From the IMG/VR virus record IMGVR_UViG_3300009285_002938, positions 1 to 39,245 of that record: a stretch of DNA of 39,245 bases. The stretch is one strand, 5' to 3'. How positions within the stretch are numbered: the stretch's first letter is position 1; each line of letters opens with the position of its first letter. The DNA comes from a virus. The notes below the pieces were generated by a model. It was not told where the DNA came from, searched no databases, and saw only the letters and a program-made list of their open reading frames with translations. The position numbers and the translations under genes were made by a program. This document shows positions 15,903 to 21,728 of this stretch, one piece after another.

Positions 15903-16421
15903 ATGTCAACAACAACTATACCGAAAGATTTCCAACCACAATCAGCAAATTCAAATTACCTTAGATTGATCCCTGGTAGCCACCGGATAAGAATATTATC
16001 CAGCGCGCTGACAGGCTATAGTTGGTGGACAGAGGAAAATGATGGATCAAGAAAACCCCATCGGATTCCAATGGACGGCAGACCACCTGTAGAGTTTGCA
16101 GATTCAGTGCGGAAGTTTGTGGTTTTTGTAATCTACAATTATGAATTTTCAAAGATTCAAATTTGGGAGATTACCCAAAGTTCAATTCAGCAGGAGTTGG
16201 TTAAACTGGAAAAAGATAAGGATTGGGGATCTTTATTATCATACGATATTGAGATTGAAAGAACGGGAAGTGATAAAAACACAACCCGCTATCGTGTGAC
16301 TCCCAAGCCTAAGTCTGAACCATCAAAAGAGATAGAAAAGGCAGTTAAGGATGGTTTACCAGCTTTAGAAGCGTTGTATGTAGGAGCTGATCCATTCAGT
16401 TTCAACCCGAACGCAACATAG
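15903..16421 (+). CDS. Probable ssDNA-binding protein (OB-fold)
   Basis: A 172-residue protein preceded by AAGGGGGGTG. Its pattern fits phage single-stranded DNA-binding proteins of the gp32/gp2.5-like OB-fold type: an N-terminal linker, LIPGSHRIRILSSALTGYSW, aromatic-rich FVVFVIYNYEFSKIQIWEIT, IQQELVKLEKDKDWGSLLSY, then DIEIERTGSDKNTTRYRVTP. The tail (YVGADPFSFNPNAT) is flexible rather than strongly acidic. It would coat exposed DNA during replication, which agrees with its place after the primase-helicase. The assignment is from pattern and context, not from a unique motif. Confidence 0.65.
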   Translation: MSTTTIPKDFQPQSANSNYLRLIPGSHRIRILSSALTGYSWWTEENDGSRKPHRIPMDGRPPVEFADSVRKFVVFVIYNYEFSKIQIWEITQSSIQQELVKLEKDKDWGSLLSYDIEIERTGSDKNTTRYRVTPKPKSEPSKEIEKAVKDGLPALEALYVGADPFSFNPNAT

Positions 16422-16455
16422 ATGATAGAAGAAAAGTTACCTATCTAGCTTGTTT

Positions 16456-16486
16456 TAGTTGCTCTGTGCAGACGGCAGAGCAACTA
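16456..16486 (+). promoter_or_regulatory. Strong intergenic hairpin
   Basis: TAGTTGCTCTG pairs perfectly with CAGAGCAACTA (11 bp) around a 9-base loop. There is no T run, so it is not a standard terminator. It ends 4 nt before the GAGG ribosome site for ATG 16499 and could protect the 3' end of the upstream ssDNA-binding-protein mRNA or be a processing site. Confidence 0.6.
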
Positions 16487-16498
16487 AATAGAGGCTAT

Positions 16499-16723
16499 AT
16501 GAAACTTAATCAAATACAGTTATTAGAGGAAATAAAAAAACTACCAGCCATCAATAAATTCCTTTATTTTGGAGTGTATAACGAGATAGAAGGAGAAGAG
16601 ATCGGTGGGACTCTACATCACAAGTTGTGGAATGACGCTATAGACCAAATCCTCGCTTGGCATAAAGCAGAAATGGATAGATGTTTTGAAAATCTTAAAA
16701 GATGTGAAGGAGGAAGAAGATAG
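16499..16723 (+). CDS. Hypothetical protein, 74 aa
   Basis: ATG 16499, with GAGG a few bases upstream, is preferred over an in-frame GTG at 16466 that would translate through the hairpin. The protein is helical (LNQIQLLEEIKKLPAINKFL, then LWNDAIDQILAWHKAEMDRC) with a basic end. It precedes the alanine-repeat gene by a few bases. The function is unknown. Confidence 0.6.
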   Translation: MKLNQIQLLEEIKKLPAINKFLYFGVYNEIEGEEIGGTLHHKLWNDAIDQILAWHKAEMDRCFENLKRCEGGRR

Positions 16724-16729
16724 GAGAAT

Positions 16730-17701
16730 ATGAAAAACAAATATAAGTTTTTAAGATTAAAAGGTAAAAAGATAGTTTCTGATAGTGGGAATCTTGAGTG
16801 GAAACTTAACGTGTGGCAGGTCTTTGAGGGTAATCTTAAAATGTGCGAAGATGGATTTCACTGTTCCAAACAGATCTATCAGGCTTTTTCCTATGTCCAG
16901 GGTGAGATATTAGCTGAGGTGGAGGTTAAGGGTAAACACCAATCTCAAGAGGATGGAGAAGTCTGGTCACAGATGCGGATAGTTCGAGCTTGGAAATGGC
17001 AGAAAAAGGATAGTGTGGCTTTGGCTATATTTGCAGCTGAACAGGTAATAGATATTCATGAAAAACGATATCCTAATGATAATAGGCCGAGAAAAGCGAT
17101 TGAAGCAGCTAGGGAAGTAATGGGAAAAGATACTCTTAAAAATCGGGCTGCTGCTGAGGCTGCTGCTGAGGCTGCGAGGGTTGCTGCTAGGGCTGCTGCT
17201 AGGGCTGCTGCTAGGGCTACTGCTGAGGCTGTTGGGGTTGCTGCTAGGGCTGCTGCTGAGGCTGCTGCTAGGGCTGCTGCTGAGGCTGCTGGGGTTGCTG
17301 CTAGGGCTGCTGCTGAGGCTGCTGCTGAGGCTGCTAGGGCTGCTGCTAGGGCTGCTGCTAGGGCTACTGCTGAGGCTGTTGGGGTTGCTGCTAGGGCTGC
17401 TGCTGGGGCTGCTGCTAGGGCTACTGCTGAGGCTGCTGGGGTTGCTGCTAGGGCTGCTGTTTGGGCTGCTGGGGCTGCTGCTGAGGCTGCTGCTAGGGCT
17501 GCTGCTGAGGCTGCTGCTAGGGCTGCTGCTGAGGCTGCTGCTGAGGCTGCTAGGGCTGCTGCTGAGGCTGCTGCTAGGGCTGCTGCTGAGGCTGCTAGGG
17601 CTGCTGCTAGGGCTGCTGTAATAAGAAAAATATCTAGGTGGATGAATGAGCATATATCAGAGTTAGAGGAGATTAACTCACGAACAACAAAGGTGATATG
17701 A
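16730..17701 (+). CDS. DUF7666-like protein with long Ala-Arg-Glu helix
   Basis: Residues 1-115 resemble the phage N-terminal domain called DUF7666 (KYKFLRLKGKKI, LKMCEDGFHCSKQIYQAFSY, GEILAEVEVKG, then MRIVRAWKWQ). Residues 139-297 are a nearly pure Ala repeat with Arg, Glu and Gly, written as AARAAAEAA-type units, predicted to form one long helix. A 49-residue higher-order copy is visible (ATAEAVGVAARAA at 163 and 212). The C-terminus (ISRWMNEHISELEEI) is an ordinary helix. The role is unknown; similar domain-plus-repeat proteins occur in other phages. The long frames on other strands and frames here are artefacts of the repeat. Confidence 0.8.
   Translation: MKNKYKFLRLKGKKIVSDSGNLEWKLNVWQVFEGNLKMCEDGFHCSKQIYQAFSYVQGEILAEVEVKGKHQSQEDGEVWSQMRIVRAWKWQKKDSVALAIFAAEQVIDIHEKRYPNDNRPRKAIEAAREVMGKDTLKNRAAAEAAAEAARVAARAAARAAARATAEAVGVAARAAAEAAARAAAEAAGVAARAAAEAAAEAARAAARAAARATAEAVGVAARAAAGAAARATAEAAGVAARAAVWAAGAAAEAAARAAAEAAARAAAEAAAEAARAAAEAAARAAAEAARAAARAAVIRKISRWMNEHISELEEINSRTTKVI
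17144..17620 (+). repeat. GCT-rich tandem repeat encoding the alanine helix
   Basis: About 480 bp of degenerate 12-15 bp units built from GCTGCTGCTAGG and GCTGCTGAG, with a larger duplication of about 147 bp. Alanine is encoded almost only by GCT, arginine by AGG and glutamate by GAG. The composition stands out from neighbouring AT-rich genes and indicates recent expansion by slippage or unequal recombination. Confidence 0.85.
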
Positions 17702-17705
17702 AGAT

Positions 17706-18227
17706 ATGAAAAAATATAAATGCAAATCAGCAGTTTATACTTTACTTGCCCTAATTGTGGTAATTGCTTTTGTGGGGTACAAAAGCAGGGTAGTTGAAGT
17801 AAGAGAAGCAGAGGCACGAGTTCTAAATAATATGGCAGATAGTCTACAAAAAGAGAATATGATTTTATCAATCCAGGTTAAGGAGTCAAAAAGTGTCCGG
17901 TTATCTAAAGGACAGATTGAAAAGCTATTGGAGGTACTAATGCCCAAAAAAGATGATAGGAACCGTTTTATGGCCATCCTGGCTTGTGAGAATGGGACAT
18001 ACGACCCTAAAAGGGTAAATGTCAATAAGCCCGGCCTTGGGTACGATTTAGGGATTGCGCAAATTAACAGCCGTTTCCACTCCGATAAAGTGAAGGAATT
18101 TTTTGGGGAGGATTTTAACGCAGCTATGTCCGATCCTGTTAAAAGTCTAGTGTATGCAGTATATTTATATCAAAATAGTGGAAACTTTAGTTTATGGGTT
18201 TGTGATAGAATTGTAGCGTCAAAATGA
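17706..18227 (+). CDS. Membrane-anchored lysozyme-like transglycosylase
   Basis: A 173-residue protein with a basic start and one membrane helix (residues 9-24, AVYTLLALIVVIAFVG), then a coiled stalk and a lysozyme-like domain: FMAILACENGTYDP with probable catalytic E95, YDLGIAQINSRFHSD at 113-127, and a final helix KSLVYAVYLYQNSGNFSLW. The helix would hold it on the outer face of the cytoplasmic membrane, acting on peptidoglycan. It lies in the early/replication region, away from the lysis cassette, so it may remodel the wall or act in superinfection exclusion rather than lysis. That role is a guess. Confidence 0.75.
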   Translation: MKKYKCKSAVYTLLALIVVIAFVGYKSRVVEVREAEARVLNNMADSLQKENMILSIQVKESKSVRLSKGQIEKLLEVLMPKKDDRNRFMAILACENGTYDPKRVNVNKPGLGYDLGIAQINSRFHSDKVKEFFGEDFNAAMSDPVKSLVYAVYLYQNSGNFSLWVCDRIVASK

Positions 18228-18400
18228 AAAAAATAATAAAATTAATTAAGGTTACATTTGAGTACAAAAATGAAATTCATATACTTGAGGATAGACCCCA
18301 AAAATGGATGGATGAGATAAATGGTTATATAGCCCTTCAAGCCTTACGTACAAGTTCAGGCGGGATGAGTAAATATAATTGGAAAATAATAAAAAAATAA
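18224..18400 (+). CDS. Hypothetical protein, 58 aa
   Basis: A small basic protein starting by an ATGA overlap with the lysozyme-like gene. It reads IIKLIKVTFEYKNEIHILED, then WMDEINGYIALQALRTSSGG and a lysine-rich tail. It has a beta-hairpin then helix pattern and no recognised family. It is the last gene before the promoter and RNA region upstream of groEL. Confidence 0.55.
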   Translation: MKKIIKLIKVTFEYKNEIHILEDRPQKWMDEINGYIALQALRTSSGGMSKYNWKIIKK

Positions 18401-18446
18401 AAGAATGAATAAGAAATACTGGGAAAAGAGAAAAATTTGACAATAA

Positions 18447-18476
18447 TTGACAAACTAGAAAATAAAAGGGGATAAT
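18447..18476 (+). promoter_or_regulatory. Sigma70-type promoter upstream of the groEL leader region
   Basis: TTGACA at 18447-18452 and GATAAT at 18471-18476 are spaced by 18 bp; a second TTGACA lies 10 bp upstream at 18437-18442. Transcription would start near 18483 and run through about 120 bases of gene-free, structured sequence before groEL. The duplicated -35 is unusual. Confidence 0.6.
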
Positions 18477-18479
18477 ATA

Positions 18480-18600
18480 TTCACTTATGACTTCTCTTGG
18501 CGATACTAATACAATATTTGACTAAGTAGAAGTTTAAGCGTTTTAACGGGTCCTGCTTTGCCTGTTGAGAACTACGCTGGCGGAAGCTCCCCTAGCTTAA
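18480..18600 (+). ncRNA. Candidate structured non-coding RNA before groEL
   Basis: About 120 bases without a credible gene lie between the promoter at 18447-18476 and groEL's own extended -10. Possible stems: GACTTCT (18489) with AGAAGTT (18528), TTAAGC (18534) with GCTTAA (18595), and AACGGG with CCTGTT (near 18545-18566) around a 10-base loop. The stretch 18546-18596 is distinctly more GC-rich than its surroundings. I do not recognise an RNA family; tRNA, 6S and tmRNA signatures are absent. It could instead be a groEL regulatory leader. Confidence 0.4.
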
Positions 18601-18605
18601 TTTTG

Positions 18606-18614
18606 TGATATAAT
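18606..18614 (+). promoter_or_regulatory. groEL: Extended -10 promoter for groEL (TGATATAAT)
   Basis: TGA plus TATAAT, identical to the element at 7291-7299, lies 24 nt before the groEL ATG. The leader contains AGAAGTTTACAAAACTC ending directly at the start codon, a sequence repeated with one change before the gene at 32899. Its AGTTT/AAACT arms can form a 5-bp hairpin. Confidence 0.65.
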
Positions 18615-18638
18615 CATTTATAGAAGTTTACAAAACTC

Positions 18639-20270
18639 ATGAATACTACTCCTAGAATATTCCTTAAATTTGAAAATGAGGCAAGAGATAATCTAGCCAA
18701 AGGCGTAGCAATTATATACAGAGCAGTTTGCTCTACGCTCTCTCCTAAAGGACGGAATGTAGCTTCTAGTAGACAATTCGGCGCACCTATTGTAATACAC
18801 GATGGAGTTACCGTAGCTTCTAAAGTTCAAGATGCGGACCCGTTTGTAAATATGGGTATCAATTTAGTCCGGGAAGCTGCTCAAAAGACTAATGAAGAAG
18901 CTGGAGACGGGACAACTTCTTCAATCCTTATAGCTTATGAAATAGTTACCAGAGGATTAAAACTAATTGATTCCGGTATTAACCCGATGGTTTTAAGAAA
19001 ACAGCTCTACAAAGCATTAAATGATTGTGTAAAAGCCTTAAATAAACTTTCAAAACCGGCTAAAACTCAAAAGGATTTAGAGCAAGTGGCTACTATATCA
19101 TCCTCGGATGAAGAGTTGGCTAAAATGGTATCAGAGGCAGTCCATAGGGGCGGCGAGGATGGTTTAATTGCAGTTGAAGAGGCTTTCGGTAATGAAACTT
19201 ATATCAGTTATACCGGAGGGCTGACGGTAGATAAGGGATATGCCACCGAGTATTTTATTACCAATACTAAACGCCGGGAAGCAATTATAGAAAAGCCGGT
19301 TATTGCTTTGATAGATAAAGAAATTACCACTCAGCGGGAGATTGTGCCTTTGATTGAAACAATCATCGGATTTTCCAAAAATATAGTTATTATTGGTGAG
19401 GTCAAAGGTGATGCTTTGGGTATTTTAGTCAACAATAAAATGAGAGGTGTTATAAATGTTGTGGTGGTGGAAGCTCCCGGGTATGGATCTAATACTAAGG
19501 ATTATCTGGAAGATTTGGCTGTTGCCACAGGGGGCAAAGTATTTTCAAAAGAATTAGGACTGGACATTCAGGCTTTTGCCAACACATTTGACGCTTCCTG
19601 GTTAGGTTCTGCTGAAAAAGTGGTAGTTAATAAAAAGACTTGTTTAATTATTAAAGGCGATGGCGAGAAAAAAGAGATTAAAAAACAGATTGATAAATTG
19701 AAAGCTCAGAAGGTTAAAGCTAATTCATTGGCTGAGAAAGAAAGGCTGGAAGAGCGGATTGCTAAGTTAACCGGCGGAGTAGCAGTTATTAAAGTTGGTG
19801 CTAAAACTGATGTAGAGGGTAGGGAGAAGTTGGAAAGAGCCAAAGATGCCGTTGGAGCGGCTCAGGCGGCCTTAAAAGAGGGCATAGTACCGGGAGCCGG
19901 TGTAGCCTTCATTCATTTAATTGATGCCATTACGGAAAATAATGATGGTTCAAAATTACTCAAAGAAGTTTTATTACAACCTGCCCGTAAGATTATGATT
20001 AATTCCGGCGAATCTGATAAAAAGTTTTTAGGTTTCCCTTCACAAGTTGATAATTTAATTAAAAAAATACGAAAAGATAAAGATTTAAAGTTCGGATATG
20101 AATGTAACTCTGGCAAACTAGTAAATTTGATTGAAGCAGGTATTATTGATCCGGCTAAAGTAATTAGGTTGTGTCTGGAAAATGGGATAGGGGTGGCTTG
20201 TTCAATTCTTACAACGGATACTTTGATAGAAGTTGACGCAGTTAGCCAGCAGATAGGAAATTCAGCATGA
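18639..20270 (+). CDS. groEL: Phage GroEL-type chaperonin (Cpn60)
   Basis: A full-length 543-residue group I chaperonin. ATP-site motifs are intact: SPKGRNV (35-41), HDGVTVAS with D55, AGDGTTSS with D90, and AKDAVGAAQAAL with D403, aligning to the catalytic aspartates D52, D87 and D398 of E. coli GroEL. The hinge/apical regions (GLTVDKGYATEYF, EAPGYGSNTKDYLEDLAVAT) and RIAKLTGGVAVIKVGA are clear. The usual Gly-Gly-Met tail is missing; the protein ends in IGNSA. It would fold phage proteins in a ring chamber capped by the phage GroES at 8288-8590. It lies just before the terminase genes with its own promoter and is coupled to the next gene by ATGA. Confidence 0.95.
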   Translation: MNTTPRIFLKFENEARDNLAKGVAIIYRAVCSTLSPKGRNVASSRQFGAPIVIHDGVTVASKVQDADPFVNMGINLVREAAQKTNEEAGDGTTSSILIAYEIVTRGLKLIDSGINPMVLRKQLYKALNDCVKALNKLSKPAKTQKDLEQVATISSSDEELAKMVSEAVHRGGEDGLIAVEEAFGNETYISYTGGLTVDKGYATEYFITNTKRREAIIEKPVIALIDKEITTQREIVPLIETIIGFSKNIVIIGEVKGDALGILVNNKMRGVINVVVVEAPGYGSNTKDYLEDLAVATGGKVFSKELGLDIQAFANTFDASWLGSAEKVVVNKKTCLIIKGDGEKKEIKKQIDKLKAQKVKANSLAEKERLEERIAKLTGGVAVIKVGAKTDVEGREKLERAKDAVGAAQAALKEGIVPGAGVAFIHLIDAITENNDGSKLLKEVLLQPARKIMINSGESDKKFLGFPSQVDNLIKKIRKDKDLKFGYECNSGKLVNLIEAGIIDPAKVIRLCLENGIGVACSILTTDTLIEVDAVSQQIGNSA

Positions 20271-20446
20271 AACAAATAACATTAGAAGAGAAGATAATGA
20301 AAAAGTTTGATAGATGGCAAGAAGCATGGGCAGGTCAAAGATTTGAGAAAGGATCATTAAGAGAAGCTAGTTTAAAAGACTTCCTCTGCGATGTCTTAGA
20401 TGATGTAGAAAAGGAAGTAAGAGAGGAAATTGGGTTGAAGGTTTAA
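20267..20446 (+). CDS. Hypothetical protein, 59 aa
   Basis: A charged helical protein whose ATG overlaps the groEL stop (ATGA), so it is translated with the chaperonin. It reads LEEKIMKKFDRWQEAWAGQR, then ASLKDFLCDVLDDVEKEV. Coupling to groEL raises the possibility of a chaperonin-related role, but there is no motif to support one. Confidence 0.55.
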   Translation: MKQITLEEKIMKKFDRWQEAWAGQRFEKGSLREASLKDFLCDVLDDVEKEVREEIGLKV

Positions 20447-20465
20447 ATAGTTTTCCAATTAGAAA

Positions 20466-20720
20466 ATGATTAGAGCGAAAATAGTTAATGTTATAGAGGT
20501 ACAAATGGGGAATGAGATAAGCTATCATACATTAGAAGGAGTTGCTATCGGAGGATTAAATAGCGGTCAAAGAATAGAGCCTATTATAGAAAAAAAAGAG
20601 GTCAAGCCACAAGGAGGAATTGTGGTTGCACCAAAACCACAAGAGGTTAGGCGCGAGAAAGAAATAGAAGTTAGTAAAATGATAGACGCACAAGAAAGGA
20701 TTAGGGATATACCAAGATGA
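20466..20720 (+). CDS. Hypothetical protein, 84 aa
   Basis: An N-terminal beta segment (IRAKIVNVIEVQMGNEISYH) is followed by a Lys/Glu/Pro-rich, probably disordered tail. It is joined to the next zinc-ribbon gene by an ATGA overlap. No family is recognised, and its weak upstream ribosome site suggests moderate expression. Confidence 0.5.
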   Translation: MIRAKIVNVIEVQMGNEISYHTLEGVAIGGLNSGQRIEPIIEKKEVKPQGGIVVAPKPQEVRREKEIEVSKMIDAQERIRDIPR

Positions 20721-20983
20721 TTAAATGCCCGAGATGTCTAAAAGAAAATGCTATCCAAGATCCAACTCTAGGCATACTACCTGGTCTAAATTGTCAATCT
20801 GAAACTGATGTAATAGAAGTATCTAAAATAGTGAGAAGTGGTTATTCTATTTTTGATGGTAGTAATTCTCCAACTATGGAAGATAAGTGTATTGGTCATA
20901 TTTGGAGAAAACGTAAAGATTTACCCAAAGATTGGGTTTGGTGTCCTAAATGTAAAACCGAAAAACATAAGGATAGAGAATGA
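20717..20983 (+). CDS. Zinc-ribbon protein, first of a tandem pair
   Basis: 88 residues. MIKCPRCLKENAIQDPTLG matches the start of the next gene almost residue for residue. Here the second cysteine pair is damaged (GLNCQS instead of a CxxC), but a later WCPKCKTEKHKD offers another zinc pair, so a metal site may have shifted. It ends in ATGA with its paralogue. Likely a small nucleic-acid or protein-binding ribbon. Confidence 0.65.
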   Translation: MIKCPRCLKENAIQDPTLGILPGLNCQSETDVIEVSKIVRSGYSIFDGSNSPTMEDKCIGHIWRKRKDLPKDWVWCPKCKTEKHKDRE

Positions 20984-21273
20984 TTAAATGCCCGCGTTGT
21001 AATAAAGAAAAGGCTATTTTTGATACTATTTTAGGTATACTTCCTTGCGAATTTTGTCAAGCTAAAGATGATGAGTTAGATAAAATAGAAACACCGGAAT
21101 TTTATACTTTAACGAAAGCTGGTAGAATCCAAAAACAAAGAGATGAACATGGGAAAGACATTCTACAACCTTATGCTTTGGGGAAAGATAGTAAGCCTAA
21201 TCTGGATTTCCTTAAAGCATATCCGAATAAAGCAAAAGATTATTTTAAGGAAGAACAGTTAAAAAAAATATGA
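20980..21273 (+). CDS. Zinc-ribbon protein, second of a tandem pair
   Basis: 97 residues starting MIKCPRCNKEKAIFDTILG, then CEFCQA completes a regular C-x2-C, C-x2-C ribbon. The remainder is helical and basic (TLTKAGRIQKQRDEHGKD, then FLKAYPNKAKDYFKEEQL). It is a duplicate of the upstream gene over the first 28 residues only. The ATG of the small terminase gene overlaps its stop, placing it at the head of the packaging operon. Confidence 0.65.
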   Translation: MIKCPRCNKEKAIFDTILGILPCEFCQAKDDELDKIETPEFYTLTKAGRIQKQRDEHGKDILQPYALGKDSKPNLDFLKAYPNKAKDYFKEEQLKKI

Positions 21274-21728
21274 ATGTAGTTAAAGAAAAAAACCTGAATC
21301 CTAAGCAGGAATTATTTTGTCAGTTATATGCAACTGAAAGAGAATTTTTTGGTAATGGGGTGGATAGTTATGTTGAGGCTTACGATGTGGATTTAAGTAA
21401 GAAGAATGCGTATAAATCAGCAGCAGCATCAGCTTCTAGATTGTTAAAAAACGTTAATATAATTGAGAAAATCAACAAGTTATTGGAAGATGCAAATCTT
21501 AATGATATGTTTGTAGATAAACAACTAGGGTTTTTAATAATCCAACATGCTGATTTTAGTACTAAACTTGGGGCTATTAAGGAATATAATAATCTTAAAA
21601 AAAGAATAGTTAATAAAGTGGAAGGTAATTTGCAGGTTGAAACTAAGTCAACTTTAGATGATAGTCAAAAGGCTATAATAGCTGAGATATTTGCAGAAAC
21701 AATGGAAAAATGGACAATTCCAAAATAG
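21270..21728 (+). CDS. terS: Terminase small subunit
   Basis: A 152-residue protein with a typical small-terminase layout: LNPKQELFCQLYATEREFFG opens the N-terminal DNA-binding helices, followed by a variant of the repeated Y-x-A-Y pattern (SYVEAYDVD, then AYKSAAASASRLLKN), NIIEKINKLLEDANL, and the C-terminal oligomerisation helix with GAIKEYNNLKKRI. It recognises phage DNA and loads the motor. It overlaps the large subunit gene by 19 nt, confirming the pair. Confidence 0.85.
   Translation: MNVVKEKNLNPKQELFCQLYATEREFFGNGVDSYVEAYDVDLSKKNAYKSAAASASRLLKNVNIIEKINKLLEDANLNDMFVDKQLGFLIIQHADFSTKLGAIKEYNNLKKRIVNKVEGNLQVETKSTLDDSQKAIIAEIFAETMEKWTIPK

Noticed and set aside
17144-17620. CRISPR-like or VNTR array
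   Set aside because: The units are degenerate, contiguous and in frame within a gene, with no spacers; it is a coding tandem repeat.
16967-17871. Long minus-strand and alternate-frame reading frames rich in Ser/Pro, Ala or Leu/Gly
   Set aside because: They are produced by the GCT-rich repeat read in other frames; their composition is a pure readout of the repeat and none has a start signal.
18405-18476. A 23-codon reading frame ending in the groEL upstream promoter
   Set aside because: Too short, without a good ribosome site, and it runs across the duplicated -35 boxes.
18540-18600. tRNA or tmRNA
   Set aside because: No cloverleaf with a T-arm GTTCNANNC or acceptor stem could be found; the pairing is irregular.
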